Assembly (NCBI RefSeq): GCF_001938985.1
Contig: NZ_MKIN01000027.1
Coordinates: 310,001 to 374,000 of the forward strand
Source of the DNA: Gillisella taibaishanensis
GTDB taxonomy: Bacteria > Pseudomonadota > Alphaproteobacteria > Rhizobiales > Rhizobiaceae
Length of the DNA stretch: 64,000 nucleotides
Reading direction: 5' to 3'
Shown: piece by piece, positions 44,464 to 55,507 of the stretch
How the letters are laid out: each line of letters starts with the position of its first letter
How positions within the stretch are numbered: position 1 is the first letter of the stretch
Position numbers and translations under genes: made by a program
Notes under the pieces: model-generated
Told to the model about the DNA's origin: nothing
The model's database searches: none
Seen by the model: only the letters and a program-made list of their open reading frames with translations

Positions 44464-47160
44464 ATGCGCACAGAAACGGGCCAGGTTGTCAGCCTGGCAG
44501 ACTATCGCCCGACCGACTTCGTTCTTGAGCGGGTCGACCTGACCTTCGAGCTCGATCCCACAGAAACCAAAGTCGAGACGCGGCTGATCTTCCATCGCCG
44601 CGAAGGCGCCGATCCGACTGCACCTTTGGTGCTCGATGGCGACGAACTGGTGCTGACCAGTCTATTGTTCGACCAGATCGAGATCGATCCTGGCCGCTAC
44701 ACCGCGACGCCGAACCTGCTGACGATCCGCGACCTGCCAGCCGCCGAGCCCTTCGAGATCACCATCACCACGCTGATCAATCCCGAGGCGAATACCCAAC
44801 TGATGGGTCTTTACCGCTCGAACGGCATCTACTGCACCCAGTGCGAGGCTGAAGGCTTCCGCCGCATCACCTATTTCCCCGACCGGCCCGACGTGCTCTC
44901 GGTCTATACGGTCAATATTATCGCCGATAAGGCGGCCAATCCGCTGCTGCTGTCGAACGGCAACTTCTTAGGGGGTGCCGGCTATGGCGAAGGCAAGCAT
45001 TTCGCCGCCTGGTTCGATCCGCATCCCAAGCCCAGCTATCTCTTTGCGCTGGTTGCCGGCGATCTCGGACTGGTCGAGGACACGTTCACGACGCTGTCGG
45101 GCCGCGAGGTCGCGCTGAAAATCTACGTCGAGCATGGCAAGGAGCCGCGTGCGTCTTATGCCATGGACGCGCTGAAGCGCTCGATGAAATGGGATGAGGA
45201 CGTGTTCGGCCGCGAATACGATCTCGACATCTTCATGATCGTCGCCGTGTCCGATTTCAACATGGGGGCCATGGAAAACAAGGGCCTCAATGTCTTCAAC
45301 GACAAATATGTGCTGGCCGATCCGGAAACCGCTACAGATGCCGACTACGCCAATATCGAGGCGATCATCGCGCATGAGTATTTCCACAACTGGACCGGCA
45401 ATCGCATCACCTGCCGCGACTGGTTCCAGCTCTGCCTGAAGGAAGGCCTGACGGTCTATCGCGACCATCAGTTCTCCGCCGACCAGCGCTCGCGCGCCGT
45501 CAAGCGCATTGCCGAGGTAAGGCATCTGCGCGCCGAGCAGTTCGTCGAGGATTCCGGCCCGCTCGCCCATCCGGTGCGGCCGAATACCTATAAGGAAATC
45601 AATAATTTCTACACGACGACCGTCTATGAAAAAGGCTCGGAAGTCACCGGCATGATCGCTACGATCCTCGGTCCTGATTTGTTCAAGGCCGGCATGGATC
45701 TCTATTTCGAGCGTCATGACGGCGATGCCGCCACGGTCGAGGATTTCGTCGCCTGCTTTGCCGAGGTCTCCAAGCGCGATCTCAGCCAGTTTTCGCTCTG
45801 GTACAATCAGGCGGGCACCCCGAATGTCACCGTCTCCTGCGCTTACGATGTCGGCGCCGGCCTCTTCACCGTCGATCTCGAACAGGTCGTGCCGCCGACA
45901 CCCGGCCAGCCGAACAAGCAGCCGATGCATATTCCGCTTCGCTTCGGACTGCTATCCGCCGCCGGCGCGCCGTTGGCTGCTGCCGGCGTCGAGGGCGGCG
46001 AAGTCTCTGGCGATGTCCTGCATCTGACCGAACGCCGCCAGACCTTCCGCTTTTCCGGAATTGCCGAGCGCCCGGTCCTGTCGCTCAATCGCGGTTTTTC
46101 CGCTCCGGTCGTGCTGCATTTCAAGCAGGACAGCGCCGATCTCGCCCTGATCGCCAGTCATGACAGCGATCTTTTCTCCCGCTGGCAGGCGCTCAGCGAC
46201 CTTGCGCTGCCGGTACTCTGCGAAAGCGCCCGCCAGACTGGCGGCAAAGTCGCCGCCAAGGGTCGTGGCACCAAGGCCAAGTCGGCAGCAGTCGCCGCCG
46301 ATCCAGCCGCCGCAGTAGCCCTGACCAAGAGCCTGCTCTCCATTGTTGGCGACGACAGTCTTGAGCCGGCCTTCCGGGCGCAGGCGCTGGCTCTGCCCAG
46401 CGAGGCAGATATTGCCCGCGAACTCGGCAGCAATATCGATCCCGACGCCATCCACCGTGCACGTCAGGCGCTTGTCGCCGAGATCGCCCGGGCGGGCCTG
46501 GACCTGTTTGGCCAGTTGGTCGAGGGCATGGCAAGCGATGCGCCCTACAGCCCGGATGCGGCCTCCGCCGGCCGCCGGGCGCTGAAGAATGCTGCGCTTG
46601 GATATCTCGTCCAGGCTGCCCAGGATCCGGCCAAGGCCGCCGAGGCTTATGACAAAGCCGATAACATGACCGACCTGTCGCATGCGCTCGGCGTTCTCGT
46701 CACCTATTTCCCGGAGACCGAAGCTGCCCAGGCCGCCCTTGGCAATTTCCAAACCCGCTTTGCCGGCAACGCGCTGGTGCTCGACAAGTGGTTCTCGGTG
46801 CAGGCGAGCATTCCGGGCGACGGCGCGCTAGCCCGCATCAAGGCATTGATGAGCAACCCCGGCTTCAATCCTGCCAATCCCAACCGGGTGCGGGCACTGA
46901 TCGGCAGTTTTGCCTTCTCCAACCCGACCGGCTTCCACCGCGCCGACGGGGCAGCCTATGATTTCATGGCCGAGCAGATCCTTCTGATCGACAAGCGCAA
47001 TCCGCAGTTGGCTGCCCGGCTTTTGACCTCGATGCGCACCTGGCGGATGCTGGAGCCGACCCGCGCCGAGAAGGCAAAGGCCGCGCTTTCGACCATTGAA
47101 AAGTCGAGCGGGCTCTCCAACGACGTGCGCGACATCGTCGAGCGGATGCTGAAGGGCTGA
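44464..47160 (+). CDS. pepN: Aminopeptidase N
   Basis: M1-family zinc aminopeptidase, 898 residues, cytoplasmic, cleaving N-terminal residues in peptide recycling. The exopeptidase motif is VSDFNMGAMENKGLNVFN and the zinc site H304-E-Y-F-H308 with E327 as third ligand. Domains follow the E. coli PepN scheme: N-terminal beta domain, thermolysin-like catalytic domain, small beta domain and a helical C-terminal half (about 540-898). ATG 44464 directly follows a TTG in frame and AGGA lies before it. A hairpin (47178-47215) follows the stop. Confidence 0.96.
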   Translation: MRTETGQVVSLADYRPTDFVLERVDLTFELDPTETKVETRLIFHRREGADPTAPLVLDGDELVLTSLLFDQIEIDPGRYTATPNLLTIRDLPAAEPFEITITTLINPEANTQLMGLYRSNGIYCTQCEAEGFRRITYFPDRPDVLSVYTVNIIADKAANPLLLSNGNFLGGAGYGEGKHFAAWFDPHPKPSYLFALVAGDLGLVEDTFTTLSGREVALKIYVEHGKEPRASYAMDALKRSMKWDEDVFGREYDLDIFMIVAVSDFNMGAMENKGLNVFNDKYVLADPETATDADYANIEAIIAHEYFHNWTGNRITCRDWFQLCLKEGLTVYRDHQFSADQRSRAVKRIAEVRHLRAEQFVEDSGPLAHPVRPNTYKEINNFYTTTVYEKGSEVTGMIATILGPDLFKAGMDLYFERHDGDAATVEDFVACFAEVSKRDLSQFSLWYNQAGTPNVTVSCAYDVGAGLFTVDLEQVVPPTPGQPNKQPMHIPLRFGLLSAAGAPLAAAGVEGGEVSGDVLHLTERRQTFRFSGIAERPVLSLNRGFSAPVVLHFKQDSADLALIASHDSDLFSRWQALSDLALPVLCESARQTGGKVAAKGRGTKAKSAAVAADPAAAVALTKSLLSIVGDDSLEPAFRAQALALPSEADIARELGSNIDPDAIHRARQALVAEIARAGLDLFGQLVEGMASDAPYSPDAASAGRRALKNAALGYLVQAAQDPAKAAEAYDKADNMTDLSHALGVLVTYFPETEAAQAALGNFQTRFAGNALVLDKWFSVQASIPGDGALARIKALMSNPGFNPANPNRVRALIGSFAFSNPTGFHRADGAAYDFMAEQILLIDKRNPQLAARLLTSMRTWRMLEPTRAEKAKAALSTIEKSSGLSNDVRDIVERMLKG

Positions 47161-47177
47161 GCAAACTTGATTCGTTC

Positions 47178-47215
47178 TCATCAAAGTCCGGCCTGCAACG
47201 GCTGGGCTTTGATGA
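47178..47215. terminator. Hairpin after pepN
   Basis: TCATCAAAG / CTTTGATGA outer arms with an inner CCGGCC..GGCTGG pairing; 17 bp after the pepN stop. No T-run follows, so termination is uncertain. Confidence 0.5.
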
Positions 47216-47348
47216 AAAGCTGATTCTTCGCAAGAGGTTAACAAGCCGTTAGCTTTTTCGACTGGACAGCGAGAATCCCTGATGATTCATTAGGTTAGAT
47301 TTGGAGCGAGCGGCGCGCCGAATCACACGAGGGATCAAGGCAGGGACG

Positions 47349-49703
<2,355 letters not shown>

Positions 49704-49760
49704 AGGGTTCTCGAAGGCGCAGCCGCCCTGCCCGAAATTACCCCTTCTGGCTGCCGCCAT

Positions 49761-49910
49761 CTCCCCCACAAGGGGGGAGAGGATATGCCGCTCCGGCTCG
49801 ACCGAATAACAGCGAAGACCGGGTAGGAGATCTCTTGATTTCGAAGCCACAACATGGGGCGAGGCAAACAGCCTTTCGGCATATCTCTTCTCCCCCTTGT
49901 GGGGAGAAGA
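49761..49910. repeat. GC-rich intergenic palindromes
   Basis: Two inverted repeats in the spacer between pleC and glnE: CTCCCCC-ACAA-GGGGGGAG (49761-49779) and TCTTCTCCCC-CTTGT-GGGGAGAAGA (49886-49910). They are of opposite general orientation, and belong to a pattern commonly seen in intergenic regions of Rhizobiaceae. They can act as transcription terminators in both directions between the convergent genes. Confidence 0.6.
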
Positions 49911-49952
49911 TCCCGGCAGGGAGATAAGGGGTGAACGAGTGGAAAAAGCTGC

Positions 49953-52900
49953 TTATCCCTTCACCCGGACCGTCACCTGAAACACCCGCCGCACCGCCTT
50001 CGACAGCCGCTTCAGCTCTCCTTCCAACACTTTCACATCAGGGCAATCAGCCACCCGCAGCACGAGATCGGTGAGCCCTGCCGGAGCCTCCGAGGGACGG
50101 AAGCCGCCCTTGACGCAGGCGCGCACCACCTGCGACAGCGCGGTATAGAGCTTGAGCGCTTCGAGGCAGAGGTCGAGATCGTCAGGCGCCATCACCGCGC
50201 CACCGGTCTGGCGAAGCCTGTCGGCGGTGGTGATGCCCGTCATGGGAGATGATACCGATGGGTCGGCCACCAGCGTGGCATATTGGGCGAGAAATTCCAG
50301 ATCGACGAGACCACCAGGGACCAGTTTCAGGTCCCAGAGGTCTTTCGGCGGCTTTTCCTCCTCGATCAGCGCCCGCATTTCGGCAACGTCGCTGGCAATC
50401 TTGGCTTGGTCGCGCGGCAGCGTCAGGATATCCGAGATAATTGCCTGCGCCCGCTCGACCAATGGCGCATCGCCGGTGAGCAGCCGGGCGCGGGTCAGCG
50501 CCATATGCTCCCAGGTCCAGGCCTCCTCGCGCTGATAACGCTCAAAAGCCCGCAGCCGTGTCGCGACCGGGCCCTTGTTGCCCGAGGGCCTCAGCCGCAT
50601 ATCGACCTCGTAGAGCACGCCCTCGGCAGTCGGGGCTGAAAGTGCGGCGATCAACCGCTGGGTCAGGCGGGTATAATAACGCACCGGGTCGAGCGGCTTG
50701 GCGCCATCGCTTTCCGCCGCGCTGTCCTCATATTCGTAGAGCAGGATCAGGTCGACGTCGGAGCCCGCCGTCAGCTCCTGGGAGCCGAGCTTGCCCATGC
50801 CGACCACAGCCAATTGCCCGCCGGCGATGCGCCCATGCGCGGCCTCTACTTCCCGGCATACGGCGTGGAAGGCGCGGTCGATCACTAGATCGGCGAGATC
50901 GGTAAAGGCGCGTCCGGCAACCTCGCCGCCAATCGCACCGGTCATCAGCCTGATGCCGATCAGGAAGCGCTGTTCGGCGGCAAAAATTCTCAGCCGGTCG
51001 AGCAGTTCTTCATAAAGGGTCGCGCCGCCGAGAAAGGCTTCGAGCCGCATGGCGAGATAATCGCGGGTTGGCAGGTCCGCCATCAAGCCAGGATCGAGCA
51101 TGCCGTCAAACACATGCGGGCGGCTGGCAATGGTGGCCGCAAGCCTTGGGGCGGCAGCCATGATGTTGACGATCAGATCGAGAAGAGCAGGATTGTTGCC
51201 GATCAGCGAAAATAGCTGAATGCCAGCCGGGAGGCCCGAGAGAAAGCCATCGAAGCTCAGCAGCGCCTCATCGGCGCGGCGGCTCTCGCCAAAGGCCTTC
51301 AGCAGGCGCGGCGTCAGTTCCGTCAACCGCTCACGCGCCTCGACCGATTGGGTGGCGCGGTAGCGTCCATAATGCCAGGTGCGGATCACTCGCGAAATGT
51401 CTTCCGGCCGCTGAAAGCCGAGCTTTTCCAGGGTCTTCAACGTATCAGGATCATCCTTCTGGCCGGTAAAGACAAGATTGCCGTCGACCGACAGATCCTC
51501 TTCCTGCTCGAACAATTGACCATAACGCCGCTCCACCAGCCGCAGCCGTTTTTCCAGCGCCTGGGCAAAGCCTGCCGTGCCATCGAAGCCGGCCATCAGC
51601 GCGATGCGCTTTAACTCAGTCTCCGTGGTCGGCAGCGTATGGCTCTGCTCGTCATGCACCATCTGGATGCGATGTTCGATGTCACGCAGAAACCAATAAG
51701 CCTCTGTGAGCTCATCGCGTGTCGTCGCATCGATCCAGCGGGCCTGTTCGAGAGCAGCGAGTGCCGCCTCCGTCGCCCTCACCCTGAGATCCGGCATGCG
51801 GCCGCCGGCGATAAGTTGTTGGGTCTGGGCAAAAAACTCGATCTCGCGGATGCCGCCGCGGCCGAGCTTGACATTATGGCCCTTGACCGCAATTGCGCTA
51901 TGACCCCTGTGGCTGTGGATCTGCCGCTTGATCGAGTGGATATCAGCGATTGCCGCATAGTCGAGATATTTGCGAAACACGAAGGGCGACAACTCCTTCA
52001 AAAAGCGTTCGCCCGCCACCAGATCGCCTGCGAGCGCGCGGGCCTTGATGAAAGCGGCGCGCTCCCAGTTCTGGCCACGGCCTTCATAATAAATCAGCGC
52101 CGCCTCGACCGGCATGGCAAGCGGGGTCGCGCCGGGATCGGGCCGCAGCCTGAGATCGGTGCGGAACACATAGCCATCGGCGGTGCGCTCCTGCAGAATG
52201 CGGATCAGCCGGCGCATCATCCGGCCATAGGTCTCGGTCGCGTCGTCTGGCTCTGCCAGAATGTCGGCATCGGCCTCGAAGAACACCACGAGATCGACAT
52301 CGGAGGAATAATTCAGTTCAAAGGCGCCGAGCTTGCCCATGCCAAGCACGATCAAGCCGCTGTTTTTCGAGGGCGCGCCCGGATCGGCAAGCCTGAGCTT
52401 GCCTGCCATATGACCCGCCAGCAGGAGATGATCGATGGCGCCGGCAATCGCCGCATCGGCCATGCGCGACAGCCAGAGCGTGGTCTGGCGCGGATGGATC
52501 AGCCGGGCAAGATCGGCGAGCGCCAGCAGGAAGGACAGGCCACGCTTGGCGCGCCGCAGGGTGGTCATCACCTGCGCTTCGCTCGGCACCGTCTTTCCAG
52601 CCCCTTCCGGTCCCGCCTCATCCAATTTTGGCCGCCAGGCGTGGCGCGCCGCCTCGACCAGACCAGCCAGGCTCTCTTCCAGCGGCGCCGTGAGCGCAAG
52701 CGACAGGAGGTCAGGCCGCAGGGACGCGGTATCACGCAGATAAGGCGAGAGCGACAGGGCGGCGATGATGAAGGCGCGCAGCGGCGTTTCTTCGGAGGCC
52801 AGCGCGGCAATGTCTGGCCAATCGCGACCAAGTTCCTTCAGCAGCGACAGGGCAGTCTTGCTCTCCGCCTTGTTCAGCGGCTTTACCATATCGGCTGCGA

Positions 52901-52964
52901 CATCACGTAGAAAGTCGATACGCAGAGAAACCGGGCGCTGGGAAAGGGGCGCGTCCTTGGTCAT
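49953..52964 (-). CDS. glnE: Bifunctional glutamine synthetase adenylyltransferase/deadenylase
   Basis: A 1003-residue nitrogen-regulation enzyme that adenylylates and deadenylylates glutamine synthetase in response to PII. Both nucleotidyltransferase units are intact: the N-terminal (deadenylase) site with S220-S-D222-V-D224 (YSSDVDLVVFFEAD) and the C-terminal (adenylylation) site with G734-S-D736-V-D738 (AGSDVDLILLYEYED). A central regulatory helical region joins them. The length is normal for alphaproteobacteria. Start 52964 (MTKDAPLSQRP) has GGAGG-like sequence upstream. It is convergent with pleC and lies behind the histidine-kinase gene of the next pair. Confidence 0.96.
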   Translation of the reverse strand: MTKDAPLSQRPVSLRIDFLRDVAADMVKPLNKAESKTALSLLKELGRDWPDIAALASEETPLRAFIIAALSLSPYLRDTASLRPDLLSLALTAPLEESLAGLVEAARHAWRPKLDEAGPEGAGKTVPSEAQVMTTLRRAKRGLSFLLALADLARLIHPRQTTLWLSRMADAAIAGAIDHLLLAGHMAGKLRLADPGAPSKNSGLIVLGMGKLGAFELNYSSDVDLVVFFEADADILAEPDDATETYGRMMRRLIRILQERTADGYVFRTDLRLRPDPGATPLAMPVEAALIYYEGRGQNWERAAFIKARALAGDLVAGERFLKELSPFVFRKYLDYAAIADIHSIKRQIHSHRGHSAIAVKGHNVKLGRGGIREIEFFAQTQQLIAGGRMPDLRVRATEAALAALEQARWIDATTRDELTEAYWFLRDIEHRIQMVHDEQSHTLPTTETELKRIALMAGFDGTAGFAQALEKRLRLVERRYGQLFEQEEDLSVDGNLVFTGQKDDPDTLKTLEKLGFQRPEDISRVIRTWHYGRYRATQSVEARERLTELTPRLLKAFGESRRADEALLSFDGFLSGLPAGIQLFSLIGNNPALLDLIVNIMAAAPRLAATIASRPHVFDGMLDPGLMADLPTRDYLAMRLEAFLGGATLYEELLDRLRIFAAEQRFLIGIRLMTGAIGGEVAGRAFTDLADLVIDRAFHAVCREVEAAHGRIAGGQLAVVGMGKLGSQELTAGSDVDLILLYEYEDSAAESDGAKPLDPVRYYTRLTQRLIAALSAPTAEGVLYEVDMRLRPSGNKGPVATRLRAFERYQREEAWTWEHMALTRARLLTGDAPLVERAQAIISDILTLPRDQAKIASDVAEMRALIEEEKPPKDLWDLKLVPGGLVDLEFLAQYATLVADPSVSSPMTGITTADRLRQTGGAVMAPDDLDLCLEALKLYTALSQVVRACVKGGFRPSEAPAGLTDLVLRVADCPDVKVLEGELKRLSKAVRRVFQVTVRVKG

Positions 52965-53026
52965 GCACTTCCTCCATCCCAGCCTGTTATGATCACCGAT
53001 CGGTTCGCAGCCGGGTTGAGAAAAGT

Positions 53027-54433
53027 CTATGCTGATACGCGCGGAAAGACCATGGTTGCCGTCAGGCCGGGACGCTCGGAATTGGCGGTATCGGTGTCGG
53101 ACAGTTCCAGCCTTCCGCCATGCAAGGCCATAACCGCCTCGACCAGCGACAGGCCGAGCCCGGTGCCCGGCTTGCTGCGGCTTTCGTCCAGCCGCACGAA
53201 GCGCTTGACCACGTCCTCGCGGCGGTCGGCGGCGATGCCCGGGCCGTGATCGCAGACGCCGAGGCGCACTTCGCCGCCGGCTCCCTTCGACAGAACAACG
53301 CGGATGTCGCTGCCGCCGTCGCCGGCGTATTTGATGGCATTGTCGAGCAAGTTGAAGATCGCCTGGCCGATGAGTTCGCGATTGCCGAGCACGCCGATAC
53401 CCGGCGCGATATCGCTGACGAGACGGTAGCCCGCCTCCTCCGCGACAGGCTCGTAAAGCTCGACGGTATCGGCGGCAATGTCGGAGACATCGAGATCGGA
53501 AAGCTCGGCGGCAATCGAGCCGGCCTCGACCCGGGAAATCATCAGCAATGCGTTGAAAGTGCGGATCAGTTGGTCGGACTCGCCGATGATCCCTTCCAGC
53601 GCCTGGCGGCGTAGCTGGTCGTCGTCTTCGGCCAGCGCATCGGCAGCCTTGTTGCGCAGCCGGGTCAGCGGCGTCTTCAGGTCATGGGCGATATTGTCGG
53701 AGACCTGGCGCAGGCCCTCGTTCAGCTTTCCGATCCGCTCCAGCATGTCGTTGAGCGAGCCCGACAGCCGGTCGAATTCATCGCCGGAGCCTGACACCGG
53801 CAGGCGCTGGCCGAGATCGCCGGCCATGATCTTTTTGGAGGCCGCCGAGACCCGGTCGATGCGCTTTAGGGCATTGCGGCCAATGGCAAACCAGATCAGC
53901 AGCGCCCCTGCCCCCATGATCGCCAGGGCCACCATCAACGCCTTGCGCACGAGGATGCGGAACTTGGTCGGCTCACCGAGGTCGCGGCCAACCAGGATGC
54001 GCAAGCCGTTGTCGAGCGAGATGACATTGGCGATGGCAAGATGCGGGCGGGCGGGACCGGCCTCGGCATAGCGGTTATAGGCGAAGGGAAAATCGGTCCA
54101 GCCTTCGTGGTCGAGCACGCCGGGTTCGACCGAGCTGACATTGCCGGCCAGGAACTCGCCGTTTGGCCCGGCGATCACGTAGAGATTGGCGCCGGGCTGG
54201 CGCATGCGGCGCTCCATCAGCTTCAACAGATTGTTGACGCCGCCGCGCTCATAGGCGCGCTGGATTTCGGTGATTTCCTGCTGCAGACTGTCACGGGTCT
54301 GCTGGTTCAAGAGCCGTTCGGAGAGCGCAGTGACGTAGATGACGAGGAAAGCGGCGCAGAGCGCAAACAGCAGGATATAGAGCGCCGAGAGCCGGACGGC
54401 CGTCGACTTGAACAGGAACCCGATCCGCGACAT
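53027..54433 (-). CDS. Sensor histidine kinase of an OmpR-type pair
   Basis: A 468-residue inner-membrane sensor kinase. Two transmembrane helices (about 15-36 and 168-188) flank a periplasmic domain; then HAMP, HisKA with H250 in NIAHDLKTPLTRLRNKA, and HATPase (LLDNAIKYAG, CDHGPGIA, GTGLGLSLVEAV). It is downstream of and 8 bp from the response regulator gene, and probably co-transcribed with it. degP lies further upstream, hinting at envelope sensing. The signal cannot be inferred from the periplasmic sequence. Confidence 0.92.
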   Translation of the reverse strand: MSRIGFLFKSTAVRLSALYILLFALCAAFLVIYVTALSERLLNQQTRDSLQQEITEIQRAYERGGVNNLLKLMERRMRQPGANLYVIAGPNGEFLAGNVSSVEPGVLDHEGWTDFPFAYNRYAEAGPARPHLAIANVISLDNGLRILVGRDLGEPTKFRILVRKALMVALAIMGAGALLIWFAIGRNALKRIDRVSAASKKIMAGDLGQRLPVSGSGDEFDRLSGSLNDMLERIGKLNEGLRQVSDNIAHDLKTPLTRLRNKAADALAEDDDQLRRQALEGIIGESDQLIRTFNALLMISRVEAGSIAAELSDLDVSDIAADTVELYEPVAEEAGYRLVSDIAPGIGVLGNRELIGQAIFNLLDNAIKYAGDGGSDIRVVLSKGAGGEVRLGVCDHGPGIAADRREDVVKRFVRLDESRSKPGTGLGLSLVEAVMALHGGRLELSDTDTANSERPGLTATMVFPRVSA

Positions 54434-54441
54434 CGGCGCCG

Positions 54442-55200
54442 TCAGCTTTCGTCTTTGATCATGTAGCCGGCGCCACGCACCGTCTTCAACAATGGCCGAT
54501 CGAAATCCTTTTCGATCTTGGAGCGCAGACGCGACACATGCACGTCGATGACATTGGTCTGGGGATCGAAATGATAATCCCAGACATGTTCGAGCAGCAT
54601 GGTGCGGGTCACGACCTGACCGGCATTCTTCATGAGATATTCGAGCAGGCGGAATTCGCGCGGCTGCAGCAGGATTTCCTTACCGCCACGGCGCACTTCG
54701 TGGGACAGCCGGTCGAGCTCGAGATCGCCGACCCGGTAGATCATGTCCTGATCGGGTGTGCCCTTGCGGCGGCCGAGCACTTCGACGCGGGCGAGCAGCT
54801 CGGAAAAGGCATAGGGTTTCGGCAGGTAATCATCGCCGCCGGCGCGCAGGCCCGTAACCCGATCGTCGACCTGACCAAGTGCGGAGAGAATGAGAACAGG
54901 CGTGTTGATGGCGCGCTTGCGCAGTTCCGAGATCACCGAAAGCCCATCGCGGCGCGGCAGCATGCGGTCGATAATCATCACGTCATAGGTGTTTTCGCAG
55001 CCCATGAACAAGCCTGCCTCACCATCGCTGGCGTGGTCGGCCATAATCCCGGCCTCGCGGAACGCTTTGGTCATATAGGCCGCCGCTTCCAGGTCGTCTT
55101 CGATCACGAGAATCTTCATGCGGGTGACCATATCGCCGGTCCCGCCCGCTGCACAGCCTGTCTTGGAGGTTTCCATGCTTTGTCCCGTCCCTGATGCCAT
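54442..55200 (-). CDS. OmpR/PhoB-type response regulator
   Basis: A response regulator with receiver domain (MKILVIEDD, phospho-acceptor Asp in DVMIIDRMLPRRDG, LSALGQVDDR, KPYAFSELLARV) and OmpR-type winged helix (LLQPREFRLLEYLMKNAGQVVTRTMLLEHVWDYHF ... TVRGAGYMI). Start choice matters: ATG 55200 has AGGAG 8 bases upstream and gives 252 residues with a 27-residue tail in front of the receiver; the usual start for the family is ATG 55119 (225 residues), but it has no ribosome site. It pairs with the following kinase gene. The degP gene lies upstream on the same strand. Confidence 0.92.
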   Translation of the reverse strand: MASGTGQSMETSKTGCAAGGTGDMVTRMKILVIEDDLEAAAYMTKAFREAGIMADHASDGEAGLFMGCENTYDVMIIDRMLPRRDGLSVISELRKRAINTPVLILSALGQVDDRVTGLRAGGDDYLPKPYAFSELLARVEVLGRRKGTPDQDMIYRVGDLELDRLSHEVRRGGKEILLQPREFRLLEYLMKNAGQVVTRTMLLEHVWDYHFDPQTNVIDVHVSRLRSKIEKDFDRPLLKTVRGAGYMIKDES

Positions 55201-55297
55201 GATGCGTCTCCTGGTTTGCGGAAACAGACTTGGTCGAGCGTCTTTGTCTGTCCCAACCAAGGGGTCTTGAGCGGGACATTTCGGCGTGAGGAGCCAG

Positions 55298-55438
55298 CCG
55301 CCCCCTCACCCCGCCTCCGCTTTGCTCGGCGGACCTCTCCCCGCTGGGGAGAGGAGAGAAGCCGGCGCTACGGCTCTTGTCCTCTTGTCCTCTTCTCGCC
55401 AGCAGGGAGAAGGTGCCGGCAGGCGGATGAGGGGGCGG
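55298..55438. repeat. 141-bp imperfect intergenic palindrome
   Basis: Outer arms CCGCCCCCTCA / TGAGGGGGCGG with a perfect internal hairpin CCTCTCCCC-GCT-GGGGAGAGG at 55334-55354 and further partial pairing. Located between the response regulator start and the degP stop. Such mosaics are a known rhizobial repeat type and could terminate or insulate. Confidence 0.6.
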
Positions 55439-55507
55439 CGAAGCCGAACAACACTTAAGGTGCGCAGGCGGCGGCCGGATCTCGCCGGCCGCCGCCCCGA
55501 TTTCTTT

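Noticed and set aside
51639..52910. Plus-strand open frame of 423 codons opposite glnE
   Set aside because: Antisense to GlnE, which has both intact nucleotidyltransferase motifs.
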